Shown: positions 47,590 to 56,857 of the stretch, one piece after another
Layout: each line of letters starts with the position of its first letter
How positions within the stretch are numbered: position 1 is the first letter of the stretch
Source: CAZQIC01 sp964593555
Lineage (GTDB): Bacteria; Bacteroidota; Bacteroidia; JAFLBG01
Length of the DNA stretch: 64,000 nucleotides
Direction of reading: 5' to 3'
NCBI GenBank assembly: GCA_964593555.1
Contig: CAZQIC010000006.1
Span: 23,562 to 87,561 of the forward strand
Notes under the pieces: model-generated
What the model was told of the DNA's origin: nothing
The model's database searches: none
The model's input: only the letters and a program-made list of their open reading frames with translations
Position numbers and translations under genes: made by a program

Positions 47590-47958
47590 TCACACCTTAT
47601 CCATTTCGAGAGCTTTCTTAACGCAGCTAGAAAGTTCTTTGAAATCAATTGGTTTTGTTAGAAAGAATGAGGCTCCTAGTCCAAGTGAATTAGATATAAT
47701 ATCGCCCTTGTTAAGCGAAGAGATAAGGATAACCGGTATCTTATCGAAATAAAAATTCTTTAGCAAACTTAGGAACGATAGTCCGGATACATTCGGCATC
47801 ATAATATCGCTTATAATTAAATCTGTTTTTTCATGCTGAAGAATTTCGATGGCTTTGTATGCATTATCTGCCTGGCTTACTTCATAACCTTCTTCTGTTA
47901 AGTAATGACTTAGTGTTTTTAATGTCATTTGATCATCATCTACAAGTAGTATTTTCAT
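47590..47958 (-). CDS. Single-domain response regulator (receiver only)
   Basis: 122 aa, a bare CheY-like receiver: ILLVDDDQ, acceptor Asp in LIISDIMMPNVSG (about residue 53), Thr/Ser and Lys in VILISS and LTKPIDF. No output domain, so it acts as a phosphorelay shuttle or by protein contact. It follows the GH15 gene by 28 bp on the same strand. Confidence 0.92.
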   Translation of the reverse strand: MKILLVDDDQMTLKTLSHYLTEEGYEVSQADNAYKAIEILQHEKTDLIISDIMMPNVSGLSFLSLLKNFYFDKIPVILISSLNKGDIISNSLGLGASFFLTKPIDFKELSSCVKKALEMDKV

Positions 47959-47986
47959 GTGAGTGGTTTTTAATTGTTATAATATT

Positions 47987-50479
47987 TTATGAAGGAAGGA
48001 AAACTTTTATTTTGTTTCGTCTTTCTTGTTTTTTTCTTTCATCTTCACCTAAGGTTTCCTTCGGTTTGTTTTTTTCTATTTCAAGGGTATAATTTTTGTT
48101 TTCCCAGCTTTTAGAATCATTCCAATAAAAAGTAAACTGAATTGATTGGCCGTAATCAAGATTGGAGGTAGGCAGATCTGTGAAATAAACACCCAAGCCC
48201 GAATCAAGGGTAATTATATCCTGGGAAGTTTTCCAGTTATCCAGGCTCCATTTTACTATAGCTGATGTAAGACATTCGATACGCAATATTTTCCTCGTTG
48301 GTATATATTTATAGTGAGTTTTAAAATTCCATATTATGATGTTGGAAGTTTTCTTGTCATCTAAATATCTTTCTTTCGTTTGCGAAGGCATATCAAATAT
48401 CTGCCGTGCTTTTAAGGAACGGCTTAATTTAATATATTCGGAATGTGCCCAAACCAAAGGCATAGCAGCACCGGAAGGTTTTCCTGTAATTAAATTAAGT
48501 TCCGGTTTGTCTGCCGCATCCCATATTTGTTCCGGGAATAGTCCGCAATCGTTTGCATAATTTTCAAGCGTTCTCATCAGTTCTTCCGCATATTTAAAAT
48601 TACCTGCTGCGATCTCGTAATGCGCACGTTCGCCAGTTAGAAGCGGCCAGGGACGACCTACACCTGTTCCATTGAATGGACTTCCATCTGTATGCTCTCC
48701 ATAACCATCACCATTATATCTGTACCAAACAGGACCAAGCTCGTTATCAAATTTTAAAGTTGCATCAATTACTTTAATCGTATTTAGAATACGTGGATCG
48801 TCTGCATTCCGAAGACCATATCTTACCAGGGCTAAAGCATCCGGACTTACCATTTCATTGGCAGGACAAATATTTTCGCCAGTGGCGCGGTTTGAAATTT
48901 TTACTAATTCTAAACCGCGAGAGTCAAGATCGAATTGTTCTTTTGTATTTATCCTGACATAATATCCTTCAACACCTACAAACTTTGCAAGATCTGATCC
49001 TGTAACATAGGTCCATCTTTCTATACTGGAATTCCATGCATCAGCTGTTTGTCTTAAGTAAATTGCCACCTGCGGCTCACTATTTTTATCCGCATAATCT
49101 GCAGCTATAAGTAGAGAAGCAATTTCAACAGCTAATGTAAAAGTGGAATAACCGGCATTTTCTTCCCATCTGTCTTGATCTGTTATGGGGCCATTCATAA
49201 CTAAGTAACTTGCCGCTTTTTTTATCATCGGCCAAAAATGTTTTTGTTCAGCTTCTGATAGATTTATTTCTCTGTTTACCAGATCAACTAAAAGAATTGG
49301 CAATGCTGTCTGATCCATTTGAATGCCACTCCAGTATGGTGTGCCATCAAGCCACATATTTTGTGTCCAATGTCCATCCTCTTCTTGTGTAAACATTAAA
49401 TAATTTAAAACCCTTTTTGCATCGTCAAAAGCCTGAGCTGCTAGCAAACCACCAGCGGTTTGTACCATATCTCTTGGCCACACCAAATGATATCCCCCTA
49501 AATCATCATCTCCACGGCTGTATCCCCATGGAATTGATAAGCTTGCGATCAACGCTCCGGGATGACGTTTTGACTCGTGTGACTTAAGCATTGATGCACT
49601 GATCAGAAAATGTTTTGGAGAAATTTTTCTTTTTCCTTTTTCGAATGAGAATAATTTTTTTTGCCACTCTTGCCATTCGTTTATAAATTTAGTTTTACAC
49701 ACGTCGAAGGTTTCAAAAATACTGGCTCGTGCGCGTTGACCTGCTTCCTGTGGATTTCTTCCAAAACCAAGTGTTACAGTAAAGCAATTTCCAATATTTT
49801 CTTCGAGGTCGAATTCTCCTGTCAGAGCAACATTACCATTTTCAGCTCTTTCGAATTGCCATCTCATTTCCTTATGAAGCATTAAATCCTGCCATCCATC
49901 AGAAGTTCCAACAAAGCCGGCTGATCCTTTTTTCCAGGGAGTTGAACAGGCCAAAGCGAGTGAAACATCACCCCGTTGAGCAAACAGCATTGGAAATCCT
50001 TTATAGTCGCCTACCCATGCTGTGTTTGATGAGCCGTGGTTACAAAGATGAGGGGCCAATAGGATAAATAATTTCAGGTCTTTCTTTTTTTTGCCTGATG
50101 GGAAAAATTGTATTCTCTGAATTACTGTATCTCTGGACGGGTCTGAGATAATTTCTTTTTCAATTCTATAATGATGGTGTTTACAGGTATTAGTCAGGTG
50201 GTATCCCGGGATTCCATTTGTAATATGTGTTATAAAATGAGAAGTATGATTTTTTTCTTCGGAAAAAAAATCCTTCCCGTCAGTTACAATTAGCCCCAGA
50301 TCTTTTGTGCATGCCTGGTCAACCTGAGGGTAATAAATTTCATTTAAAATACCTTGGCTGATTGAATACCAAACCTTGCTGTTGGAATTAAGAGAAGTTC
50401 CAACCCCGCTTTTAGCGCTAGATGTCCATCTTGCATCAATTCCCGGCCAGCCAAAAGCGTATTTTTCCATTCTTTGCAT
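47987..50479 (-). CDS. GH15 glucoamylase-type enzyme
   Basis: 830 aa, no signal peptide. The N-terminal beta-sandwich (about 10-270) is of the glucodextranase/GH15 N-domain type (SISQGILNEIYYPQVDQ). The (alpha/alpha)6 catalytic domain follows: LVWPRDMVQTAGGLLA, WSGIQMDQTALPI, the general acid in RWEENAGYS (Glu439/440) and the base in LTGERAHYEIAAG (about 640). A C-terminal beta-domain (about 700-800) follows. It would release glucose from alpha-glucans or related oligosaccharides in the cytoplasm or periplasm. ATG 50479, alternative 50470. The promoter is not of the common type; see the inverted repeat upstream. Confidence 0.93.
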   Translation of the reverse strand: MQRMEKYAFGWPGIDARWTSSAKSGVGTSLNSNSKVWYSISQGILNEIYYPQVDQACTKDLGLIVTDGKDFFSEEKNHTSHFITHITNGIPGYHLTNTCKHHHYRIEKEIISDPSRDTVIQRIQFFPSGKKKKDLKLFILLAPHLCNHGSSNTAWVGDYKGFPMLFAQRGDVSLALACSTPWKKGSAGFVGTSDGWQDLMLHKEMRWQFERAENGNVALTGEFDLEENIGNCFTVTLGFGRNPQEAGQRARASIFETFDVCKTKFINEWQEWQKKLFSFEKGKRKISPKHFLISASMLKSHESKRHPGALIASLSIPWGYSRGDDDLGGYHLVWPRDMVQTAGGLLAAQAFDDAKRVLNYLMFTQEEDGHWTQNMWLDGTPYWSGIQMDQTALPILLVDLVNREINLSEAEQKHFWPMIKKAASYLVMNGPITDQDRWEENAGYSTFTLAVEIASLLIAADYADKNSEPQVAIYLRQTADAWNSSIERWTYVTGSDLAKFVGVEGYYVRINTKEQFDLDSRGLELVKISNRATGENICPANEMVSPDALALVRYGLRNADDPRILNTIKVIDATLKFDNELGPVWYRYNGDGYGEHTDGSPFNGTGVGRPWPLLTGERAHYEIAAGNFKYAEELMRTLENYANDCGLFPEQIWDAADKPELNLITGKPSGAAMPLVWAHSEYIKLSRSLKARQIFDMPSQTKERYLDDKKTSNIIIWNFKTHYKYIPTRKILRIECLTSAIVKWSLDNWKTSQDIITLDSGLGVYFTDLPTSNLDYGQSIQFTFYWNDSKSWENKNYTLEIEKNKPKETLGEDERKKQERRNKIKVFLPS

Positions 50480-50494
50480 AAATTCTCAATTAAA

Positions 50495-50525
50495 TTTGAA
50501 CGTATCTAGGTACGTACTGATACGT
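50495..50525. promoter_or_regulatory. Operator-like inverted repeat before the glucoamylase gene
   Basis: ACGTATC at 50500-50506 and GATACGT at 50519-50525 are perfect inverted 7-mers around 12 bases that contain TACGTA. TTTGAACGTATC (50495-50506) recurs at 3935-3946 before the giant edge gene. Probably a dimeric regulator site. Confidence 0.4.
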
Positions 50526-50562
50526 GTGATTTGAAGCTATCGTTTTTTATTAGCGTTATTTT

Positions 50563-51222
50563 TCATTTCTTTTTCTCATCCTTTGGCGAAGCAATTGGCG
50601 ATCCGACGGATTCTAATTTTCCTGAGATAAGTATGGGACCTGTAATGTCGTCAAAGTAATATGTATCGGAAGTTGAAGTGTTTGGATTAAATAATAAAGT
50701 TATTTGATCTATTTCTGTAGTTGAAGTTTCACTTCCCTGTGGAATTTGGGAGAATTTGAATTGCAATTCTTCCCATTCGCCACTTACTGTTGTGTAAGCC
50801 TGGTATTGGCTATTGGTACCTGCCGGATATTCATTGTTTCGTCCCTTACTCCCAAGCAAAATTTCTATAAGGGTTCCTGCTGGAGCGGTTGTATATATTT
50901 TCATTCGGATTTTAGGCGGTACACCGGTATAAACTACATAAGAACTTACGTCGGATAGTTTTCCTGAAAGACTCATTTTAATATTATCAAATTTCTTTGA
51001 CCCATTTCGGACATATAAGGCACACGTTTTTGTGTTGTTGATATTATTTGACGCAGGATTTTTAGCCAGGGTATCGAGTACGCCTGTCCTTTCACCATAG
51101 CAAAGAGATTTAGCACCTTCAAAATTGTCGTATGTCAATGGCTGAGCTGATAAACGGACAATAGCGACGAAAAAAAATAAAATACCAAGTAACTTCTTGA
51201 AGTTATTCAGACTTGTTTTCAT
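50563..51222 (-). CDS. Secreted jelly-roll-like protein without sorting domain
   Basis: 219 aa. Signal peptide FFVAIVRLSAQ. The domain matches the N-terminal part of the 20683 protein: YDNFEGAKSL, NPASNNINNTKTCALYVRN, PKIRMKIYTTAPAGTLIEILLG, WEELQFKFSQ, YYFDDITGPIL. It then ends in a polar basic tail (SPKDEKKK) with no T9SS signal. Carbohydrate binding is inferred from the jelly-roll look. It precedes the glucoamylase gene by 83 bp. Confidence 0.78.
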   Translation of the reverse strand: MKTSLNNFKKLLGILFFFVAIVRLSAQPLTYDNFEGAKSLCYGERTGVLDTLAKNPASNNINNTKTCALYVRNGSKKFDNIKMSLSGKLSDVSSYVVYTGVPPKIRMKIYTTAPAGTLIEILLGSKGRNNEYPAGTNSQYQAYTTVSGEWEELQFKFSQIPQGSETSTTEIDQITLLFNPNTSTSDTYYFDDITGPILISGKLESVGSPIASPKDEKKK

Positions 51223-51256
51223 AGAAAATTTTATTAATTAGTTATAAATACAATTA

Positions 51257-51319
51257 CGAAACTAATCTTGATTAGGTCTTATTAAGACAATATTCGGCAG
51301 TATGGCTTTTTTTATCGCC
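51257..51319 (-). promoter_or_regulatory. Shared activator-type element and promoter for the 50563 gene
   Basis: On the minus strand GGCGAT starts at 51319, CGAATA at offset 24, and TAGTTTCG at offset 56 (one mismatch). Confidence 0.65.
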
Positions 51320-51382
51320 AAAGACCCGATGAGAATAGTTATTGTGAACGAATAAGTTAATGGCCACAAATATTAGTTTTTT

Positions 51383-51445
51383 GGCTATACGAAATCCGCG
51401 CCTAGCGAATATTCTGGCAATAGAAGGTTTCTGAATCTACTTTTG
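51383..51445 (+). promoter_or_regulatory. Shared activator-type element and promoter for the 51468-57548 operon
   Basis: GGCTAT is at 51383, CGAATA at offset 24, and an exact TACTTTTG at 51438-51445 (offset 56). It is 64 bp from the divergent site. Confidence 0.75.
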
Positions 51446-51467
51446 AGTTTACGAAATTTCTATAATT

Positions 51468-52472
51468 ATGAAAATAATAGTTCCAATGGCGGGTATGGGA
51501 AAGAGGATGAGACCTCATACTCTAACTACTCCCAAACCTCTTATTCCGATTGCCGGAAAATCAATAGTGCAGAGACTATTGGAAGGAATAGCTGATTCGT
51601 GCGATGAAAAAATTGACGAGATTGTTTTTATTATCGGAAATTTTGGAAAGGATACAGAAGATGAGTTGAAAAAAATAGCGGATGATCTTGGTGCAGCAGG
51701 ATCTATTTATTACCAGGAAAAGGCATTAGGAACAGCGCATGCTGTTTTGTGTGCGAAAGAAAAATTGGAGGGAAAAATAATTGTGGCTTTTGCGGATACT
51801 TTGTTTAGGGCTGATTTCAGAATAGACGAATCCCAGGATGGAATAATTTGGGTAAAGACTGTTGATGATCCAACATCATTTGGTGTTATTAAAGTGGATA
51901 AAGAAAATGTAATAACTGATTTTGTAGAAAAGCCTGAGCAATTTGTATCTGATCTCGCCATTATCGGGATCTATTATTTAAAGGATGGTAAAAATTTTAG
52001 AAATGAATTACAATTTCTTATCTATAATGATATAAAAGATAAGGGAGAATATCAATTGACAAGTGCTTTAGAAAACATGAAGAATAAGGGTATGAAACTT
52101 AATCCGGGTGAGGTGTCTGAATGGCTCGATTGCGGTAATAAAGATTCGACAGTTTATACGAATCAACGAATTTTAGAATTTAACAAAGAAAAAAATTTAA
52201 TTTCTACAACCTATACGTCACTGAACTCGGTGATCATCAATCCGTGTTATATAGGAGAAAATGTAAAGTTGGTTAATTCAGTTGTAGGGCCGTATGTTTC
52301 AATTGGGAATAATTCTGTAATTGAAGACTCTGTGATTAAGAATAGTATTGTCCAAACTTATTCGAAAATATCTTTTGCCAATATTCATAATTCAATGTTT
52401 GGTAATTATGTCAATTTTAAAAATAAAAATCTGGAATTAAGTATAGGAGATTATAGTACACAACACAACTGA
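51468..52472 (+). CDS. Sugar-1-phosphate nucleotidyltransferase
   Basis: 334 aa. N-terminal nucleotidyltransferase domain with IVPMAGMGKRMRPHTL (GxGxRxRP-type loop) and TPKPLIPIAGKSIV, ALGTAHAVL, and VAFADTLF (metal-binding Asp). The C-terminal part (about 245-334) has left-handed beta-helix hexapeptide character (NPCYIGENVKLVNSVVGPYVSIGNNSVIEDS). It makes an NDP-sugar from NTP and a sugar-1-phosphate; the glucose or dTDP/UDP preference is not readable. First gene of the operon, 14 bp before the isomerase. Confidence 0.9.
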   Translation: MKIIVPMAGMGKRMRPHTLTTPKPLIPIAGKSIVQRLLEGIADSCDEKIDEIVFIIGNFGKDTEDELKKIADDLGAAGSIYYQEKALGTAHAVLCAKEKLEGKIIVAFADTLFRADFRIDESQDGIIWVKTVDDPTSFGVIKVDKENVITDFVEKPEQFVSDLAIIGIYYLKDGKNFRNELQFLIYNDIKDKGEYQLTSALENMKNKGMKLNPGEVSEWLDCGNKDSTVYTNQRILEFNKEKNLISTTYTSLNSVIINPCYIGENVKLVNSVVGPYVSIGNNSVIEDSVIKNSIVQTYSKISFANIHNSMFGNYVNFKNKNLELSIGDYSTQHN

Positions 52473-52486
52473 AAAATCAAAGAAAT

Positions 52487-54301
52487 ATGAATGCTGGAAA
52501 TGGGTTAAGTCTAAATATTGGAAAATATCAGAAGCATCTGAATATCCGATTAAAGGAGTTGCAAGATCAGAATTTTGTAAGAAGATTATGGGATAAAGAT
52601 GCAGACTTATGGATAAATCAAGTTGACAAAACTAAAACTACCGAGCTTGCTATGGGGTGGTTGAATGTAGTCGATAAAATGCAGGAGAATTTGCCAGCAA
52701 TGGAAGAGTTTCGCGATGAAATTCTAAATGCGGGGTTTAAGCATGTTGTTTTGCTTGGAATGGGTGGAAGTAGTTTAACGCCTCTTGTCTTTCAAAAGGT
52801 CTTTGCTAAGAATAATCAAACTCAAGGGTTGAAATTAATTGTTTTGGATAGTACTGAGCCGGCGGCAATTAAAGAAATTGAGCAAGAGATAGAAATTGCA
52901 AAGACACTTTTTGTTGTTTCCAGTAAATCAGGAACTACTGCCGAAGTAATGGCTTTTTATAGTTATTTTTTTAGTCGGGTTAAAGAAATTAGAAAAAAGA
53001 AGGCTGGAGAAAATTTCATAGCCATTACAGATCCCGATACACCCCTTGTTGTCTTAGCACAAAGAAAGAATTTTCGGAAAATATTTTTGAATTTCAATGA
53101 CATAGGCGGAAGATATTCTGCGCTCTCTTATTTTGGAATTTTACCAGCTGTGCTGATGGGAATTAATGTAAAAGAATTGCTTAATAGGGCTTCAGCTATG
53201 GCTAAAGCTTGTGGTCATCAGGTTCCTGCATCTCAGAATCCTGGTGTTATTTTGGGTGCTGCTATTGCGCAGCTTGCTTTACAAGGTTGTGATAAACTTA
53301 CCTATTTAATGCCATCCTCGTTTTCGACTTTTGGTTTATGGTTGGAGCAATTAATCGCAGAAAGTACAGGGAAGAATGGGAAAGGGGTATTGCCAATTAA
53401 TGGATATCCATTAATTGAAATGAATACCTATGGGGAGGATCGAATTTTTTTCCAAATGGAGGTGGAGAATGAAGGAAGAAATTTTGTATCACAAAGAATA
53501 AACGATTTTATATTTATGGATTACCCGGTACTGGGAATTCAGATAAAAGATGAACTTGACTTAGGTCAGGAGTTTTTTAGATGGGAAATCGCAACGATAA
53601 CGGCCAGTTCTATATTGGGAATTAACCCTTTTGATCAGCCAAATGTTCAGGAAAGTAAAAAATGCACAGACGATTTATTAAAAGCCATTGAGAAGAATGG
53701 TGAGCTTCCTGAAATGCGGCCGTCTTTGCTCGAAGATTCATTGTTTTATTACTCTACATATGGTGCAAATGATGTAAAGTCTTTGTTAGAGAAAAATTTT
53801 CATTTAATAAGAGAGGGAGATTATATTTCAATACAAGCATACCTGAGCGAAGATCCTGCAATTAAAAAAGAAATTTTAGAATTAAAAAAGATATTGCAGA
53901 GAAAACTGCGTGTTGCTGTTACCACTGAGTTTGGGCCGCGTTACCTTCATTCTACTGGGCAGTATTATAAAGGTGGTCCGAATACTGGAATTTTCATTCA
54001 ATTTATTGGCAGTTCAATTCCGGATATATTGATACCGAAACGTTCTTATACGTTTGGCGTATTAAAAAATGCACAGGCTATTGGTGACATGCAGGCCTTG
54101 CTGAAACAAAATAGAAGGGTTATTTTAATTGATCTTGGAGAAAAAGTTGTCAGCGGCCTAAGTTCGTTCAAAGAACGTTTGAGAGAAATGAATCCTATAA
54201 TACATAATGAGGTAAAAAGTAAAGAAGAATTTAATGTTCCTACAGTTTTGCTCGGAGGGGAGAATTATGCAGAAGTGAATTTAAATCAAGCCACATTATA
54301 G
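52487..54301 (+). CDS. Glucose-6-phosphate isomerase-like protein (SIS domains)
   Basis: 604 aa. Two SIS-type subdomains: VVLLGMGGSSLTPLVF, VSSKSGTTAEVMAFY, GGRYSALSYFGILP, FGLWLEQLIAESTGKNGKG and the late FGPRYLHSTGQYYKGGPNTG. These match the isomerase half of bifunctional transaldolase/glucose-6-phosphate isomerases rather than classical Pgi. No transaldolase domain is present. It interconverts glucose-6-P and fructose-6-P, supplying the neighbouring nucleotidyltransferase pathway. Confidence 0.87.
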   Translation: MNAGNGLSLNIGKYQKHLNIRLKELQDQNFVRRLWDKDADLWINQVDKTKTTELAMGWLNVVDKMQENLPAMEEFRDEILNAGFKHVVLLGMGGSSLTPLVFQKVFAKNNQTQGLKLIVLDSTEPAAIKEIEQEIEIAKTLFVVSSKSGTTAEVMAFYSYFFSRVKEIRKKKAGENFIAITDPDTPLVVLAQRKNFRKIFLNFNDIGGRYSALSYFGILPAVLMGINVKELLNRASAMAKACGHQVPASQNPGVILGAAIAQLALQGCDKLTYLMPSSFSTFGLWLEQLIAESTGKNGKGVLPINGYPLIEMNTYGEDRIFFQMEVENEGRNFVSQRINDFIFMDYPVLGIQIKDELDLGQEFFRWEIATITASSILGINPFDQPNVQESKKCTDDLLKAIEKNGELPEMRPSLLEDSLFYYSTYGANDVKSLLEKNFHLIREGDYISIQAYLSEDPAIKKEILELKKILQRKLRVAVTTEFGPRYLHSTGQYYKGGPNTGIFIQFIGSSIPDILIPKRSYTFGVLKNAQAIGDMQALLKQNRRVILIDLGEKVVSGLSSFKERLREMNPIIHNEVKSKEEFNVPTVLLGGENYAEVNLNQATL

Positions 54302-54341
54302 AGAATTATTAAAACCATGAATTTGTAATAGTATTTTGAAA

Positions 54342-54761
54342 ATGAAAACGATCCGAACAAAATTATTTTATGTATTAATGTTAATGATTGTAGTGGCTTG
54401 TAAAAAGGAGGCGGGCGAGGGAGGCAGCTCTTTTATAAAAGGCAAAGTGTTCGCTAAGTATTATGACAAATATTTTTACACACTTGGTGATTCTGCTTAT
54501 GCTCCTGATATAGATGTGTATATTATTTATGGTAATGATGCAACTTTTGGGGAGCGTCAGCGGACTACATATGATGGAAGCTATGAGTTTAAGTATTTAA
54601 GGAAGGGAACATATAAAATTTATGCCTATTCACGAGATTCTTCAGGGGTTTATAAAAATCAAATAAATCAATACGCGCCTGATATAGCTATTATAAAGGA
54701 TGTTGAAATTACCGGAAAGAAGCAGACGGTAGAGGTGCCTGATATTAACGTATTACAATAA
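54342..54761 (+). CDS. Small lipoprotein with carboxypeptidase-regulatory-like fold
   Basis: The ATG at 54342 gives 139 aa. Lipobox VVAC precedes KKEAGEGG. The mature domain (about 30-135) looks like a CarboxypepD_reg-like beta-sandwich: IKGKVFAKYYDKYFYTLGD, RTTYDGSYEFKYLRKGTYKIYAYSRD, TVEVPDINV. Role unknown; possibly surface binding. Same operon as the VTC gene. Confidence 0.78.
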   Translation: MKTIRTKLFYVLMLMIVVACKKEAGEGGSSFIKGKVFAKYYDKYFYTLGDSAYAPDIDVYIIYGNDATFGERQRTTYDGSYEFKYLRKGTYKIYAYSRDSSGVYKNQINQYAPDIAIIKDVEITGKKQTVEVPDINVLQ

Positions 54762-54767
54762 GTTGTA

Positions 54768-55355
54768 ATGAAAACAAAGTTCACGATTATTTTGATTTGT
54801 ATTTATAGTACTGTAGTCTGCTCTCAGGGTAAAAAGGATATTGTTAAAAATAAGATTAAATCCGTTACGGAGAATGTAACGTTGTTTGATAAAGGAAGCG
54901 AGATAAATTACAAAGAGTATTATGTTCACTACAATAAGGTTGGAAAAATACTTGAGGAGATTAATTTCAATAAGGACGGTAGTATTCGAAAAAAGGAGTC
55001 TTTTAAATATGATAATAATAAAAATAGAACTGAAGAAACTTTATATAGGGAGTCGGGAAATAATGAGAGCCCCAAAGAATCTGAGAATAAAAAAGTTGTT
55101 TACAAGTATAACTCTGACAATGATAAGATTGAAGAAGTTGAATATGATGGAACTGGTAAGATTTTAAGAAAAATTATTTACAGCTATAACAATTTCGGAG
55201 AGAAAGCTTCTGAAACTCAATACGATGGAAACGGGGGTGTGATAAAAAAAATAAAATATGTGTATGATAGTAAGAGTTTGAAAACCAAACGGGAATCTTA
55301 TTTGGCAAATAATACACTTGAGTCTGTAAAAAAGTATAGTTATGAATTTTATTGA
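54768..55355 (+). CDS. Secreted protein with YD-like repeats
   Basis: 195 aa. Signal peptide STVVCSQ. The chain is made of short repeats, YxxxGKILxExxxxxDGSIxKKxxYxYD, resembling YD/RHS-like or MORN-like strands. It is highly charged. The final 14 bp overlap the VTC gene start, so translation is coupled. No family named. Confidence 0.7.
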   Translation: MKTKFTIILICIYSTVVCSQGKKDIVKNKIKSVTENVTLFDKGSEINYKEYYVHYNKVGKILEEINFNKDGSIRKKESFKYDNNKNRTEETLYRESGNNESPKESENKKVVYKYNSDNDKIEEVEYDGTGKILRKIIYSYNNFGEKASETQYDGNGGVIKKIKYVYDSKSLKTKRESYLANNTLESVKKYSYEFY

Positions 55356-56133
55356 CCCGATAGGAGAGGACCTTAGTCCGTTACTTTATTCTTTTGATCC
55401 AATTTCACTTTCGGAGATGGATGGTGTTAAATTATTGGACAGAACAGATAGAAAATATTTGTTTAATTATAAGAAGTTGCCTGCTATTCTTAATGATCTT
55501 GGACCTAATTATAAAATCCTGGATATAAATGGGGTCAGAAAAAATAATTATGAATCACTTTATTTCGACACAGACAAATTTAAATTATATCTCGATCATC
55601 ACAATGGAAGGATAAATCGTTATAAGGTCCGTTATCGTAAATATGCCGATTCCAATCTTGTATACTTTGAAGTGAAATTTAAGAATAATAAGGGAAGAAC
55701 AATTAAGAGCAGAGTTAAGAGAAAAAATATTCACGAAAATATAGAGGGAAAGGCGGCCGAATTATTATTTGACAAAACTCCTTTGCATCCAGAGAATTTA
55801 GAGTCTAAATTTTGGGTCAATTATTGCCGAATTACCCTCGTGAGTAAATTAACGACTGAGAGATTAACATTAGACCTTGGCCTTAATTTTAAGTCTGGTA
55901 CCGAATCACTGAGATATGATAATATTGTTATAGCGGAAGTTAAGCAAGAGAAAATTAGCGCCTCGCCTTTCGTTGATACAATGAAATCTAATCATATTCG
56001 GGAAGGATCGTTAAGTAAATACTGTTTTGGTGTGATTTCTCTGGTAAATAGCATTAAAAAAAACAGGTTTAAAAAACATTTATCAACTGTAACAAAAATA
56101 TCAAAAGGAAATGAGACTGAAATCGGCACTTAG
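55342..56133 (+). CDS. VTC-domain polyphosphate polymerase-like protein
   Basis: 263 aa, cytoplasmic. Motifs of the VTC tunnel fold: LLDRTDRKYLFNY, YESLYFDTDKFKLY, RYKVRYRKYADSNLVYFEVKFKNN, GRTIKSRVKR and IAEVKQEK. The basic residues line the triphosphate tunnel. It would make polyphosphate from ATP, or act on another polyphosphorylated substrate. It overlaps the genes before (14 bp) and after (23 bp), giving tight coupling with the DUF4956 membrane protein. Confidence 0.9.
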   Translation: MNFIDPIGEDLSPLLYSFDPISLSEMDGVKLLDRTDRKYLFNYKKLPAILNDLGPNYKILDINGVRKNNYESLYFDTDKFKLYLDHHNGRINRYKVRYRKYADSNLVYFEVKFKNNKGRTIKSRVKRKNIHENIEGKAAELLFDKTPLHPENLESKFWVNYCRITLVSKLTTERLTLDLGLNFKSGTESLRYDNIVIAEVKQEKISASPFVDTMKSNHIREGSLSKYCFGVISLVNSIKKNRFKKHLSTVTKISKGNETEIGT

Positions 56134-56857
56134 AATTTTATTTTTTCTTTTATTGTTATCTCCGTCTCCTGCTATAAAGGCTCAGGACATGAGTGATATG
56201 CAGTTTTCATCACAAGATGAAGAGGGATCGGGTGACAAAAAAAAGAAAAAGAAAGGCGATGCAGATTTTTTTGTTTTAGGATTTGATAAATTGTCTCTTA
56301 GTTTCTTTGTAAGAATGGCTATAGATATTTTTTCTGTATGGATACTTATTCGCTTAGTATATTATCCTATTTATCATAAAAAGGATTTTTTCTTTACATT
56401 CTTCTTATTCAATATTGTAATTTTTGTGCTTACCTATCTGTTAAATAAAGTGGATCTTTCTATGGGTGCAGCCTTTGGGTTATTTGCAGTATTTTCTCTA
56501 TTAAGATATCGAACGGAAAATATTTCCGCAAAAGATATGACTTACCTTTTTATTGTCATTGCATTGGGTTTGATTAGTGCTGTTAATAAAGGCACTTTTG
56601 TTGAAACAGGTATTATAAATGGAATAATACTTATTGGAGCATATGCTATGGATGCAAATTTATTTATGAAAAATGAAAATGTGCAAAAGATTCAATATGA
56701 AAATATTGAGTATATACGAACTACAAACCGAGAGCTTCTTATTGAAGATTTGAAAAGAAGAACGGGGTTAAATATTCATAAAATCAGTATTGATCGGATA
56801 AATTTCTTAAAAGACACTGCAGTTATAACAGCATACTACTATGACGCTAAAAAGTAA
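56111..56857 (+). CDS. DUF4956 integral membrane protein
   Basis: 248 aa. Signal peptide-like leader (LLLLSPSPAIKAQ), a Lys/Gly linker (GDKKKKKKGDAD), then four hydrophobic helices (about 70-190) with GAAFGLFAVFSLLRYRTE, the family hallmark. The C-terminal cytoplasmic domain has DLKRRTGLNIHKISIDRI. DUF4956 genes are repeatedly found beside VTC genes, which suggests a membrane partner for polyphosphate. It overlaps the VTC gene and the DUF2490 gene. Confidence 0.9.
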   Translation: MRLKSALRILFFLLLLSPSPAIKAQDMSDMQFSSQDEEGSGDKKKKKKGDADFFVLGFDKLSLSFFVRMAIDIFSVWILIRLVYYPIYHKKDFFFTFFLFNIVIFVLTYLLNKVDLSMGAAFGLFAVFSLLRYRTENISAKDMTYLFIVIALGLISAVNKGTFVETGIINGIILIGAYAMDANLFMKNENVQKIQYENIEYIRTTNRELLIEDLKRRTGLNIHKISIDRINFLKDTAVITAYYYDAKK

